From Selenomonas sp. ND2010 (GTDB lineage Bacteria; Bacillota; Negativicutes; Selenomonadales; Selenomonadaceae), in assembly GCF_000702005.1 (NCBI RefSeq), contig NZ_JNKI01000012.1, forward strand, positions 28,950 to 92,949: a stretch of 64,000 bases of DNA, written 5' to 3'. The number at the start of each line of letters is the position of its first letter. Positions within the stretch are counted from its first letter, which is position 1. The notes beneath the pieces were generated by a model. That model saw only the letters and a program-made list of their open reading frames with translations, searched no databases and was not told the origin of the DNA. Of this stretch, positions 17,195 through 26,187 are shown one piece after another. Made by a program: the position numbers and the translations under genes.

Positions 17195-20100
17195 TTGAGT
17201 GATTCAGAACGCATAGTACAGAGTCGTGTCCTGACCTATTTTCGTGGCAATTTGGCTTATCGGGAAATCGGCAATCTGAAGGAGCAGGAGAATCGCAATA
17301 TTCGCGAGGCAGATTTGCTGCATTTTTTGACGGTCCAAAAGGGCTATGACAAGAAACTGGCCCGTAAGGCTATTACCAAGCTGAAGCGGGAAGCTGGCTG
17401 TACTAAAGGAAAGCTCTATCAGGCCAACAAGGATTTCTATCAGCGATTGAAATATGGTCTGCCTGTGGCCGAGAATGCTGACAGCAAACCTGTAACGGTG
17501 GAACTGGTGGATTATGACAATCCACGTAACAACGATTTTGCCATTGCCGAAGAAGTCACCGTCAAGGGAGAATTGGAAAAGCGTCCTGATTTGGTGGTCT
17601 ATCTTAATGGTATCGCTGTGGCGGTTATTGAGATGAAAAAGAGCAGTGTCAGCGTGGCCGAAGGTATACGGCAGAATCTGACCAATCAGCGGGCGCAGTT
17701 TATCGAGAGCTTTTTTACTACGGTGCAGCTGTGTCTGGCGGCCAATGAGTCCCAAGGTTTGCGCTATGGCACAACACTGACCGAGGAGAAGCATTATCTG
17801 ACGTGGAAAAGTGATGGCTACCATGAGCAGGAGAATGAGCGTGATGCGGTAGATATTGCCATTGAAAAGGCCAATGCACAGCTTATGGGGCAGTTTGCCC
17901 CGGTGCTTTACAAAGAGCTGGCACATATTTTCACGAAGGAGCGGTTCCTTGATCTGTTGGAAAATTTTCTGGTATTCGATAAGGGGAGAAAGAAAATCTG
18001 TCGCTACAACCAGTATTATGGTGTCAAGCGTGCGCAGGTGCGGGTAACTTCCCGGCAGAATGGCATTATCTGGCATACGCAGGGCAGTGGCAAGACACTG
18101 ACCATGATTTGGCTGGCCAAGTGGATAAAGGCGCATAATCATAATGCTCGTGTTCTGATTGTCACCGATAGAGAGGAATTGGACGAGCAGATTGAGCGTA
18201 CCTTTGGCGGTGTGGATGAAAAAATTGTTCGTACCCGCAGTGGTGCAGATTTAATCAGCCTGCTTATGCAGGAAGAGAAACGGTTGATTTGTTCCCTGAT
18301 TCATAAGTTCGGTCAGCGAGGCGGTGAGGCAACTGGTTCGGATTATGAGAAGTATATCGAGGAACTGGAGAAGAATTTGCCGCAGGACTTTGCACCGCGG
18401 GGAGAATTCATTGTCTTTGTAGACGAATGCCATCGTACCCAGTCGGGCAAACTGCATTTGGCGATGAAACATATTATGCCGGATGCGGTGCTTATCGGCT
18501 TTACTGGTACGCCACTTTTGAAGAAGGACAAGAAAACCAGTCTGGAAGTATTTGGCAGTTTCATTCATACATACAAGTTCAATGAAGCTGTGGAGGATGG
18601 TGTCGTGCTGGATTTGCGCTATGAGGCGAGGGATATTCCGCAGGATATCATGAAGCCGGAGCGCATTGACAAATGGTTTACTCATAAGACGAGAGGTTTG
18701 ACACCAAAGGCCAAGGCTATATTGAAAGCTCGTTGGGGAACTATGCAAAAAGTGTATGGTTCAGCTTCCCGCCTTGACCGCATTGCGTTGGATATTATCT
18801 TTACCTTTGAAACTACGCCCCGACTGGAAGAAGGTGGCAATGCGCTGCTGGTGGCAGACTCCATCAGCAGCGCCTGCAAATATTATGAGTTGTTTTTACA
18901 GCATGGCTTCAAGAACTGTGCGGTGATTTCTTCGTATACTCCAAACGCAGCAGAACTGCGTACTGACACGGTCAGTGTTGATGAGGATACGGATACCTGG
19001 ATGAAGAACCGTACCTATCTGAAAATGGTAGGGATTGACCCGGATAAGATGCCAGCCAGAAAATCTGCGGTGGGAAAGATTATTGCCGATTTTGAAAAAG
19101 AAGCCAAGCGGAGGTTTCAGGAAGAACCGCACAATATGCGGCTGCTTATCGTGGTGGATAAGTTATTGACGGGGTTTGATGCTCCGCCCTGTACATACTT
19201 GTTTATTGACAAACAAATGCGTGACCATGGACTTTTTCAGGCCATTTGCCGGGTAAACCGTTTGGATGGTGAAGAAAAGGAATTCGGTTATATCGTGGAT
19301 TACAAGCATCTGTTTGGAGAAATAAAGGATGCTTTGGAAGTCTACACAGCAGAGAATCCTTTCAGCGGTTATGACCCGGAGGATGTGGATGGCTTGTTAA
19401 AAGACAAGGGCAAAGAGGCCATGGCAAAATTGCGAGAGCGCCTTGATCATTTGGCAGAAATCACTGAAGGTGTAGAGCCGCCCAAGGATGAACTTTCTTA
19501 TCAGCATTATTTTTGCGGCAGTGAAGAAGATAATGCCGATGAAATGGTGCAGGAGGTTTATGCTCGTATCCGGGAGAGCCTCTATATGGCAGTACGGGCA
19601 CTAATGCGTGCGTTTGCTGAAGCCAAGCCTTATTTGATAGATGAGTGTAGTGGGGAAGAGGTGGCAGACTTTGAAAATCGTGTACGCTTCTATGCCGAGC
19701 TAAAGAAACGCATTGCCCTGGCTAGTGGTGATTATCCTGACTTGAAGGCTTATGAGCCGGATATGCGCCGTTTGATTGACGACTATATTCATGCGGATGA
19801 TGCAGAAAAAATTGGCAGTATGGAGGACTTTACCCTGCTGGAATATATCACAGCAGCCGGGGAAACACTGACGGACAAGGCCAAGGATAGCAGGAAACGC
19901 TGCAGCGCCGCTGAAGGGATTGAAGGCAATATTCGCCGGAAAATCGTGGAGAAGCGGACGCTTAATCCGAAGTATTATGAAAATATGTCGGTAATTTTGC
20001 AGGAGCTGATTGCTGCTCGTAAACAGGCTGCGCTTGACTATGAAGAACTGTTGAAACGCTATCAGGAACTGGCAATCAAGGTGGAAAAACCTGAAAAAGC

Positions 20101-20350
20101 TACACGTTATCCGTCAAATATTGGCAAAAGTTCTGCCAGACGCGCTTTCTTTGATTATTTTGATGGTGATGTGCAGAAGGCTGTTGCCTTGGATGAAGTG
20201 ATTAAAAATTGCCAAGGTATCACCGGTTTCCGTGAAGATGAAATCAAAAAACGACGCTTGAAGGGAGCAATCTATCAGTCATTGCAGGATGATGATGCTA
20301 CGGAGGCTGTATACAGGCTGGTGGCTGAGCAGATTAAGGAGTATCCATAA
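17195..20350 (+). CDS. hsdR: Type I restriction endonuclease/translocase subunit HsdR
   Basis: 1051 residues; TTG 17195 with GGGGAGGGACA upstream, 14 bases after hsdS. PD-(D/E)xK nuclease: D132 in RPDLVV and E146-M-K148 in VIEMKKSS. Superfamily 2 motor: Walker A HTQGSGKTLTM (K300), DECH at 410-413, GFTGTPLL as motif III, and FQAICRVNRLDGEEKEFG near motif VI. A helical C-terminal domain contacts HsdM/HsdS. It is needed for restriction but not modification. The full-length frame and intact motifs suggest an active enzyme. Confidence 0.97.
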   Translation: MSDSERIVQSRVLTYFRGNLAYREIGNLKEQENRNIREADLLHFLTVQKGYDKKLARKAITKLKREAGCTKGKLYQANKDFYQRLKYGLPVAENADSKPVTVELVDYDNPRNNDFAIAEEVTVKGELEKRPDLVVYLNGIAVAVIEMKKSSVSVAEGIRQNLTNQRAQFIESFFTTVQLCLAANESQGLRYGTTLTEEKHYLTWKSDGYHEQENERDAVDIAIEKANAQLMGQFAPVLYKELAHIFTKERFLDLLENFLVFDKGRKKICRYNQYYGVKRAQVRVTSRQNGIIWHTQGSGKTLTMIWLAKWIKAHNHNARVLIVTDREELDEQIERTFGGVDEKIVRTRSGADLISLLMQEEKRLICSLIHKFGQRGGEATGSDYEKYIEELEKNLPQDFAPRGEFIVFVDECHRTQSGKLHLAMKHIMPDAVLIGFTGTPLLKKDKKTSLEVFGSFIHTYKFNEAVEDGVVLDLRYEARDIPQDIMKPERIDKWFTHKTRGLTPKAKAILKARWGTMQKVYGSASRLDRIALDIIFTFETTPRLEEGGNALLVADSISSACKYYELFLQHGFKNCAVISSYTPNAAELRTDTVSVDEDTDTWMKNRTYLKMVGIDPDKMPARKSAVGKIIADFEKEAKRRFQEEPHNMRLLIVVDKLLTGFDAPPCTYLFIDKQMRDHGLFQAICRVNRLDGEEKEFGYIVDYKHLFGEIKDALEVYTAENPFSGYDPEDVDGLLKDKGKEAMAKLRERLDHLAEITEGVEPPKDELSYQHYFCGSEEDNADEMVQEVYARIRESLYMAVRALMRAFAEAKPYLIDECSGEEVADFENRVRFYAELKKRIALASGDYPDLKAYEPDMRRLIDDYIHADDAEKIGSMEDFTLLEYITAAGETLTDKAKDSRKRCSAAEGIEGNIRRKIVEKRTLNPKYYENMSVILQELIAARKQAALDYEELLKRYQELAIKVEKPEKATRYPSNIGKSSARRAFFDYFDGDVQKAVALDEVIKNCQGITGFREDEIKKRRLKGAIYQSLQDDDATEAVYRLVAEQIKEYP

Positions 20351-20377
20351 TGGAGTAAGGCACGGAGAGAATTTATT

Positions 20378-21076
20378 ATGAATAATTACCAGCTTGATCG
20401 TGAAATAATTGCCGAAATCGTCAGCATAGCCAAGGCGCGCAGGATAAAAAAGCTGTTGCTGTTTGGTTCCCGGGCACGCGGCGATAATAAGGAACATAGC
20501 GATATCGACTTGGCTGTTTCTGGTGGCGATATCTTAGGTTTTTCATTGGATGTTGATGAAAAGACGAATACCCTATTATCTTTTGATATCGTGGATATGA
20601 ACGAGCCGATAACGGATAAGTTGCGACAAGAGATTGAACGTGATGGAATAGATTTGTATCGATTGGGATGTGCAGAAATGAAGAAATATGAGTCCTTTGC
20701 AAGCTGTTTGACGGTATTGGAACAAGCGGATCATAAGATGGCAAAGCAAAATGAAATCTATCGTATGGGAATCATTGGGCAGTTTAACCTGACGTTTGAA
20801 TTGGCTTGGAAATCCTTGAAAGAGGTGTTGGAACTATATGGTGTCGCAGAGGCAGCTACTGGTTCGCCGCGGGAAATATTCAAGGTTGCGTATAAATTAG
20901 GCTGGATAACGGATGAAAAAGTTTGGTTGGATATGCTGAAAAAACGCAACATTGCGATTCATGTCTATGATGAAGATAGAGCTTTGACCGTGATGGCAGC
21001 AATCTTTGCAAGTTATATGACGGCATTGCAGGCTTTGCGGGAAGAGTTGCGGAAGCGGTTGGAAGGTATCGGGTGA
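20378..21076 (+). CDS. Single-chain MNT-HEPN protein (MntA antitoxin fused to HepT-like toxin)
   Basis: 232 residues, 27 bases after hsdR, with GGAGAG upstream. Residues 1-100 are a minimal nucleotidyltransferase: G30-S31-x10-D42-x-D44 and a third acidic residue near D70 (SFDIVDM). Residues 101-232 are a helical substrate-binding/HEPN-like domain with R190-x4-H195-x-Y197, the HepT RNase motif. In two-gene MntA/HepT systems the MNT AMPylates the Tyr of this motif to neutralise the HEPN RNase; here both are in one frame. ATG 20678 (residue 101), at the domain boundary and shortly after GGGATG, could start a separate HEPN chain. HI0073/HI0074-like proteins of uncertain function are the alternative reading. 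Confidence 0.85.
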   Translation: MNNYQLDREIIAEIVSIAKARRIKKLLLFGSRARGDNKEHSDIDLAVSGGDILGFSLDVDEKTNTLLSFDIVDMNEPITDKLRQEIERDGIDLYRLGCAEMKKYESFASCLTVLEQADHKMAKQNEIYRMGIIGQFNLTFELAWKSLKEVLELYGVAEAATGSPREIFKVAYKLGWITDEKVWLDMLKKRNIAIHVYDEDRALTVMAAIFASYMTALQALREELRKRLEGIG

Positions 21077-21085
21077 TATATTTTC

Positions 21086-21114
21086 TTGTTTTTTGCAGAC
21101 AATGCTTATATAAT
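21086..21114 (+). promoter_or_regulatory. Sigma-A promoter of the prmA operon
   Basis: TTGTTT (21086-21091), 17-base spacer, perfect TATAAT (21109-21114). It gives prmA its own promoter, as needed now that the island separates it from dnaJ. Confidence 0.65.
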
Positions 21115-21150
21115 TAGATAATTACTGAAGGACAAAAGGAGCGATGTATT

Positions 21151-22101
21151 TTGAAATGGGCAGAAGTGAGTATCCTGACCACCCATGAAGCTACGGATGT
21201 TGTGGCAGAAATCTATCACGATATCGGTGCACAGGGAGTTGTTATCGAAGACCCGGAACTCCTGAACAGTTACATTGATTCGGGAATGTGGGATTTTTCG
21301 GATATCCAGCGTGCGGACAATACAGAAGTTGTTACGGTCAAGGCATATCTGCCCATGGATGAAGACCTTGATGGCAGATTGCGTGATTTTGAGCAGCGAA
21401 TCAAGGCGTTTCGCGAGATTGAAGGCGATGGCATCACGAAGGGATCCTGCGAAATTTCTTGGAAATCGGTTCAGGATGAAGACTGGTCGGATAACTGGAA
21501 AAAATATTTCCATCCGGAAAAAGTCGGTGGTATGATTGTTATCAAACCGACTTGGGAAGATTATACGGCTAGCCCGGATGATATCGTTATTGAGCTTGAT
21601 CCAGGGGCAGCGTTTGGTACGGGAACGCATCCGACGACAGCCATGTGCATTCGTGAATTGGAGAAATTGGTACGTGGCGGCATGCGGGTCTTTGATGTTG
21701 GTACGGGGTCTGGTGTCCTCGCTATTGCTGCAGCAAAATTGGGGGCAAGTGATGTTACTGCCATGGACTATGACCGGACGGCAGTCAATGTGGCGGCTGA
21801 GAATATCCGGGAAAATCAAGTAGAACGTACGGTTAAGACTGGCATCAGCGATATTTTGAAATCTTTTGATGGCAAGGCAGACTTGGTCGTGGCCAATATT
21901 ATTGCGGACATCATCATTCGGTTGTTTGAAGAGCTGGATGAGCATCTGGCCGATGGTGGTAAACTTTTGGCATCGGGGATTATTGCCGAGCGGGTGGCTG
22001 ATGTTACCGAGGCCTGCATTGCCAATGGATTTGTAGTCGATAAAGTCATCGAAGAAAAAGGCTGGGCCGCAATGGTCATCAGCCGCGGGGAAGACAAATG
22101 A
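21151..22101 (+). CDS. prmA: Ribosomal protein L11 methyltransferase
   Basis: 316 residues. TTG 21151 gives the family start MKWAEVSI, with AAAGGAG 9 bases upstream; a nearer ATG at 21144 is out of frame. The N-terminal L11-binding domain is followed by the Rossmann methylase: DPGAAFGTGTHPTTAM, SAM motif VFDVGTGSGVLAIAAAKLGA and VVANIIADII. It trimethylates ribosomal protein L11. The end overlaps rsmE by ATGA. In Bacillus and many Firmicutes prmA directly follows dnaJ. Confidence 0.97.
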   Translation: MKWAEVSILTTHEATDVVAEIYHDIGAQGVVIEDPELLNSYIDSGMWDFSDIQRADNTEVVTVKAYLPMDEDLDGRLRDFEQRIKAFREIEGDGITKGSCEISWKSVQDEDWSDNWKKYFHPEKVGGMIVIKPTWEDYTASPDDIVIELDPGAAFGTGTHPTTAMCIRELEKLVRGGMRVFDVGTGSGVLAIAAAKLGASDVTAMDYDRTAVNVAAENIRENQVERTVKTGISDILKSFDGKADLVVANIIADIIIRLFEELDEHLADGGKLLASGIIAERVADVTEACIANGFVVDKVIEEKGWAAMVISRGEDK

Positions 22102-22835
22102 GGCGCTTGTTTTATAAGGGCCTGTTAGCCGATACCATAGAAATTACGGGCAGTGATGCGCATCATTTGATGCATGTCATGCGAGCAAAGGCCGGCCAGG
22201 AAATCATCCTGGTGGATGATGAAAATCAAGTGGCCCGCATGGAGATGACTGCTTTTCGGGAAGATGCGGTAACGCTTACCTTGCGGCAGCGCCTGGAAGC
22301 GGATACGGAATCGCCTATTGATTTGGTGTTGGCACAATGCCTGCTAAAGTCTGACAAGATGGATATGGTGGTACAAAAAGCTGTGGAACTGGGGGCGGTT
22401 GGCGTTATTCCTGTTCGCAGTCAGAATTGTGTCGTTCGCTATGATGCCAAAAAGGCAGCAGCCCGGCAGCAACGCTGGCAGAAAATTGCAGATGAGGCAG
22501 CAAAACAATGTGGCCGCACCGCGCTTTTGACGGTGGATCCCGTAACGGATATCAAGGCGCTTATCGCAGCAGAAAAAGAGCAGGAAGACAGTGTATTGGT
22601 TTTCTTTTACGAAAATGAAGACCAGCAGACGGTCAAGGATTACTTGCGTCAGATTACTGCCAAACGAATCGTATTGTTGGTGGGGCCGGAAGGCGGTTTT
22701 TCTTTGGCAGAAGCAAAAGCTGTCGAAGAGGCTGGCGGTAAGAGTGTAACGCTGGGGCCTAGAATCCTGCGAGCGGAAACCGCGGCCTTGACGGCTCTGT
22801 CGGTTGTACAATACGAATGTGGAGATTTAGGATAA
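22098..22835 (+). CDS. rsmE: 16S rRNA (uracil(1498)-N3)-methyltransferase
   Basis: 245 residues. ATG 22098 lies in the ATGA overlap with prmA, so translation is coupled. The N-terminal PUA-like part contains GSDAHHLMHVMRAKAGQ. The SPOUT/trefoil-knot C-terminal half has VVQKAVELGAVGVIPV, LLVGPEGGFSLAEAKAVEEAG and LGPRILRAETAAL, the knot that binds SAM. It methylates U1498 in the decoding region of 16S rRNA. The mtaB ribosome binding site overlaps its stop. Confidence 0.96.
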   Translation: MRRLFYKGLLADTIEITGSDAHHLMHVMRAKAGQEIILVDDENQVARMEMTAFREDAVTLTLRQRLEADTESPIDLVLAQCLLKSDKMDMVVQKAVELGAVGVIPVRSQNCVVRYDAKKAAARQQRWQKIADEAAKQCGRTALLTVDPVTDIKALIAAEKEQEDSVLVFFYENEDQQTVKDYLRQITAKRIVLLVGPEGGFSLAEAKAVEEAGGKSVTLGPRILRAETAALTALSVVQYECGDLG

Positions 22836-22849
22836 GGAGGATTTTTGCC

Positions 22850-24154
22850 TTGCCAAAGGTGGCATTAACAACACTGGGATGTAAAGTCAACCAGTTTGAA
22901 ACTGAAACAATGGAAGGTCTGTTCAAGCAGAAGGGCTATGAGATTGTTCCGTTTGACGAGACCGCAGATTTCTATGTTATCAATACCTGTTCGGTCACCA
23001 GTCTGGGGGACCGCAAATCCCGGCAGATTATTCGCCGGGCCAAGCGGCAGAATGAGCAGGCAATTATTGCGGTATGCGGATGCTATGCGCAAGTCCACCC
23101 CGAAGAAATCAAGGCGATCGAAGGGGTTCGGGTTGTCCTAGGGACAAAAGAGCGCAGCCGCATTGTTGAGTATGTTGAACAGGCTGCACGGGAAGATGGG
23201 ATTCTCGATGAGGTGGGTAACATCATGGAGGCTCGCGATTTTGAGGATATTCCGCTCTACGATATGCCGCAGCGTACACGGGCGTTCCTGAAAATTGAAG
23301 ATGGATGCCAGAATTTCTGTTCTTATTGCATTATTCCCTATGCGCGGGGACCGGTAAAATCCCGTCAGTTGGATAAGATTCATGCGGAGGCAAAGAAACT
23401 GGTTGATGCGGGGTTCAAAGAAATCGTTTTGACGGGGATTCACCTTGGTGCTTATGGCCGCGATTTGTCGGAGAATGTCAATTTGGCGGATGCCTGCCGG
23501 GAAGTATTGAAAGTAGCGGGCTTGAAGCGGCTTCGTTTGGGATCGTTGGAATCCATCGAGCTCTCACCGGAACTGTTTGAACTCATCCGTCAGGATGATC
23601 GCTTCTGTGCGCATCTCCATTTGCCATTGCAAGCAGGTTCGGATTCCGTGCTCAAAGATATGAATCGTCATTATGATACGGCAGAATTTGCCCGCCTCAT
23701 TGAACGGGTGGAAAGCGAGGTCCCCGGCGTAGCAGTATCGACGGATATCATTGTCGGCTTCCCTGGGGAGACCGAAGAACAATTCCAACAAGGATTGGAT
23801 TTTGTGGCGAAAATGAATTTTTCGCGCATGCATGTATTCCCGTATTCCCGCCGCAGTGGGACACCTGCAGCGGAGCGGACGGACCAGATTCCCGAACCAG
23901 TCAAAAAGGAACGCGTTCACCGCATGCAGGAACTAGCCGCTGGCAAGACGGAAGAGTTCCATCGCATGTTTATCGGTAAGACGATGCGCGTCCTATTCGA
24001 AACGAATCATGAGGGGATAACCGACGGACTTACGGATAATTACATCCGCGTATATACGGATGACGAAGTTAGCTGTGGTGAACTCTATGAGGTGCGCCTG
24101 GAACGGCTTTATCGAGATGGTGTCTTTGGCAAAGTCGTAGAAAAGGTGAAATAA
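22850..24154 (+). CDS. mtaB: tRNA t6A37 methylthiotransferase MtaB
   Basis: 434 residues. TTG 22850 (MPKVALTTLGCKVNQFE) with AAGGAGG 9 bases upstream; an earlier in-frame ATG at 22817 overlaps rsmE. An N-terminal MTTase domain with three Cys (LGCKVN, NTCSV, VCGCYAQ) binds the auxiliary iron-sulfur cluster. The radical-SAM triad is CQNFCSYC, followed by a C-terminal TRAM RNA-binding domain. It converts t6A to ms2t6A at position 37 of ANN-reading tRNAs. Position between rsmE and rpsU matches Bacillus yqeV. Confidence 0.96.
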   Translation: MPKVALTTLGCKVNQFETETMEGLFKQKGYEIVPFDETADFYVINTCSVTSLGDRKSRQIIRRAKRQNEQAIIAVCGCYAQVHPEEIKAIEGVRVVLGTKERSRIVEYVEQAAREDGILDEVGNIMEARDFEDIPLYDMPQRTRAFLKIEDGCQNFCSYCIIPYARGPVKSRQLDKIHAEAKKLVDAGFKEIVLTGIHLGAYGRDLSENVNLADACREVLKVAGLKRLRLGSLESIELSPELFELIRQDDRFCAHLHLPLQAGSDSVLKDMNRHYDTAEFARLIERVESEVPGVAVSTDIIVGFPGETEEQFQQGLDFVAKMNFSRMHVFPYSRRSGTPAAERTDQIPEPVKKERVHRMQELAAGKTEEFHRMFIGKTMRVLFETNHEGITDGLTDNYIRVYTDDEVSCGELYEVRLERLYRDGVFGKVVEKVK

Positions 24155-24269
24155 AATTCTACAGTAAGCAGGTAATTCGCTTTTTGTGGCGAATTATTAT
24201 AGATGTATCCGGTTTATGCGCAGTGTTTGGCGTAATGGACGGATAAATTCAACAAGGGAGGTGTTAAAG

Positions 24270-24617
24270 ATGGCAGATTGTATTTTTTGCAAGATTGCTC
24301 AGAAGGAGATTCCTTCAAATCTTGTCTACGAAGATGATCAGGTGGTAGCATTCAAGGATTTGGAACCACAGGCTCCCGTTCATGTACTGGTCATTCCGAA
24401 GAAACATGTGGAAAGCGTCCTGGCTTTTACCAAGGAAGACAAGGATTTGGCGGCACATATCCTGGTGGATGTAATCCCGCAGTTGGCCCGCGAGTTGGGG
24501 GTAGATGAGAAGGGCTTCCGCGTTGTCACCAATACGGGTGAGGAAGGCGGGCAGAGCGTCAAACATCTGCATTTCCACCTCCTGGGCGGCCGTTCCCTGC
24601 AGTGGCCTCCAGGCTAA
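24270..24617 (+). CDS. hinT: HIT-family nucleotide-binding protein (HinT-like)
   Basis: 115 residues from ATG 24270 with GGGAGGTG upstream. Starts MADCIFCKIAQKEIPS, with the zinc-site Cys pair in CIFC; ends in the histidine triad KHLHFHLLGGRSLQWPPG. HIT proteins hydrolyse adenosine phosphoramidates and related nucleotides; the physiological role is broad. A short AATTCGC/GCGAATT hairpin lies in the gap after mtaB, without a T-tract. Confidence 0.95.
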   Translation: MADCIFCKIAQKEIPSNLVYEDDQVVAFKDLEPQAPVHVLVIPKKHVESVLAFTKEDKDLAAHILVDVIPQLARELGVDEKGFRVVTNTGEEGGQSVKHLHFHLLGGRSLQWPPG

Positions 24618-24628
24618 TCAGTTTGTGG

Positions 24629-24658
24629 TTGACATGGCTGCGCCAGCTGATGTATAAT
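24629..24658 (+). promoter_or_regulatory. Strong consensus promoter of rpsU
   Basis: Perfect TTGACA (24629-24634), 18-base spacer, perfect TATAAT (24653-24658). It is the closest match to sigma-A consensus in the window, as expected for a ribosomal protein gene. Confidence 0.9.
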
Positions 24659-24716
24659 TGTGTGGTGTAGTTATGAAACACAAACTCCCAAGTTAAGTGG
24701 AGGGGGGGAAAAATAG

Positions 24717-24899
24717 ATGGCAAACGAAATCAAAGTTGGTAAAAATGAATCAATCGATAGTGCTCTCCGCCGCTTCAAGCGTATGTCCCAGAAAGCTGGT
24801 ACGCTGGCTGAAGTGAGAAAACGTGAACATTACGAGAAACCGAGCGTTCGCCGCAAGAAGAAATCTGAGGCAGCTCGTAAACGCAAGTTCCGCGGCTAA
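24717..24899 (+). CDS. rpsU: 30S ribosomal protein S21
   Basis: 60 residues, very basic. [20 protein letters not shown] and [15 protein letters not shown] are typical S21, which sits near the 3' end of 16S rRNA and helps initiation. GGAGGGGGG precedes the ATG. A strong terminator follows, with yqeY beyond it; the rpsU-yqeY pair is conserved in Firmicutes. Confidence 0.98.
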   Translation: MANEIKVGKNESIDSALRRFKRMSQKAGTLAEVRKREHYEKPSVRRKKKSEAARKRKFRG

Positions 24900-24914
24900 T
24901 CCTAGGTTTTTGCG

Positions 24915-24953
24915 TGAGGCGCCTGTCTTATGGACAGGCGCCTCATTTTATTT
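24915..24953 (+). terminator. Terminator after rpsU
   Basis: TGAGGCGCCTGTC (24915-24927), loop TTATG, GACAGGCGCCTCA (24933-24945), then TTTTATTTT. The perfect 13-bp GC-rich stem probably lets only part of the strong rpsU transcription through to yqeY. Confidence 0.93.
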
Positions 24954-24974
24954 TGATAGAAAGAGGGAAATACG

Positions 24975-25421
24975 ATGTCTCTGAAAGAACAGTTGACGAA
25001 TGATATGAAAGAAGCCATGAAAAACCATGAGAAGGATCGCCTGGCTGTAATCCGCATGGTTCGTGGGGCAATCCGCCAGCAGGAAATCGATGGGCAAAAA
25101 GAACTCGGTGATGAGGATGTCATCGCAGTGTTGAGTAAAGAAGTCAAGATGCGCAAGGATTCCCTGGAGGAGTTCAAGAAAGGCGGCCGTGAAGATTTGG
25201 TCGAGAAAACGCAGGCAGAGATTGATGTACTCATGCCTTACTTACCTGCGCAGCTGTCGGAAGAGGAAGTGCGTGAACTCGTAAAGGCGGCTGTCGAGCA
25301 GACTGGTGCCACTACGGGCAAAGACATGGGGAAGGTTATGGGCGTCCTGATGCCGAAAGTAAAAGGACGTGCCGATGGCAAAATGGTCAATACGATTGTC
25401 CGCAGCTTTTTGCAGGGCTAA
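24975..25421 (+). CDS. yqeY: YqeY/GatB-tail domain protein
   Basis: 148 residues from ATG 24975 with AGAGGG upstream. Wholly helical: MSLKEQLTNDMKEAMKNHEKDR, then EIDVLMPYLPAQLSEEE and TGKDMGKVMGVLMPKVKGRADG, the family signature shared with the GatB C-terminal tail. This tail binds tRNA in the Gln/Asn amidotransferase; free YqeY proteins are thought to act in tRNA-related processes, but the exact role is open. Interestingly a GlnRS gene also occurs in this window. Confidence 0.93.
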   Translation: MSLKEQLTNDMKEAMKNHEKDRLAVIRMVRGAIRQQEIDGQKELGDEDVIAVLSKEVKMRKDSLEEFKKGGREDLVEKTQAEIDVLMPYLPAQLSEEEVRELVKAAVEQTGATTGKDMGKVMGVLMPKVKGRADGKMVNTIVRSFLQG

Positions 25422-25480
25422 GAGAGCCGTCGAAATTTAATAAACCTCCAAGGAAAAACTAATGAACATAATAGCGATTA

Positions 25481-25549
25481 TTCATGAAAGGTTAATATCA
25501 CAGTGATACATTATGCATGTTAAATGATTGTTTATCTGTTGTTCATGAA
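25481..25549 (+). promoter_or_regulatory. Palindrome cluster upstream of the beta-barrel gene
   Basis: Two copies of the palindrome TTCATGAA (25481-25488 and 25542-25549) flank a 13-base palindrome TATCAC-A-GTGATA (25496-25508). They occupy the promoter region of the outer-membrane protein gene and may be binding sites of dimeric regulators. No regulator is identified and no clear -35/-10 pair was found. Confidence 0.4.
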
Positions 25550-25567
25550 GTTTGGAGGATCAATTCA

Positions 25568-26164
25568 ATGAAGAAGAAGGCTTTATTTGCTGCGGTTATG
25601 GGGATTACGATGTGTGCTGGTACGGGCTTTGCTGCACCGGCTACGAATTACGATGCTGGCGCTGTCACGGTAGAGGCAGGGATGAGCATTGCTCCGGATA
25701 TGCAGATCAACGGTTTTTCTGGCGATGATAAAACTCGTCCATATGCTGGCGCTACGGTTGGTCTGGGCAGCGATTTTGCGCTTCAGTATAAATATGCCGA
25801 CAACAAGGCAAGAAATGTTGGCATGAGAATGCAGGAGTTCAACTTGAACTATAAAGCTGGCAAAAATACCTACATCTATGCAGGTAACCTGAATGTCAAA
25901 GGTACGTCGGCAGCATCGGGGATTTCCGATAATCGTGTACAGGTCGGCGTGAAGTATGTTGCTCCGGCTGGTGATAAGACGAATTGGTGGGTCGGCGGTG
26001 CTGTTGGCGATGATCTCTGGCGTGCAGAAATCGGCGGTTCCTATGCATTGGCTCCAAACGTAGATTGGGATCTTTCCTACCAGTATACGGATGTCAAAAA
26101 TGTCGATGATGTGGCTGACGTCAAAACCAGAGGACTTTACACGGGCCTTACGTTTAAACTCTAA
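25568..26164 (+). CDS. Outer-membrane beta-barrel-like protein
   Basis: 198 residues from ATG 25568 (TTTGGAGGATC upstream). Signal peptide MKKKALFAAVMGITMCAGTGFA-AP. The mature part shows alternating polar/hydrophobic strands (FALQYKYADNKARN, FNLNYKAGKNTYIYAG, DWDLSYQYTDVKN) and ends RGLYTGLTFKL, a typical last strand of a small 8-10-strand barrel. This implies an outer membrane, in line with a Negativicutes host. The function (porin-like or adhesin-like) is unknown. It interrupts the Bacillus-type order yqeY-nfeD, and has its own upstream palindromes and downstream terminator. Confidence 0.8.
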   Translation: MKKKALFAAVMGITMCAGTGFAAPATNYDAGAVTVEAGMSIAPDMQINGFSGDDKTRPYAGATVGLGSDFALQYKYADNKARNVGMRMQEFNLNYKAGKNTYIYAGNLNVKGTSAASGISDNRVQVGVKYVAPAGDKTNWWVGGAVGDDLWRAEIGGSYALAPNVDWDLSYQYTDVKNVDDVADVKTRGLYTGLTFKL

Positions 26165-26187
26165 TTGAATTGAGTGGTGCAGGGATA

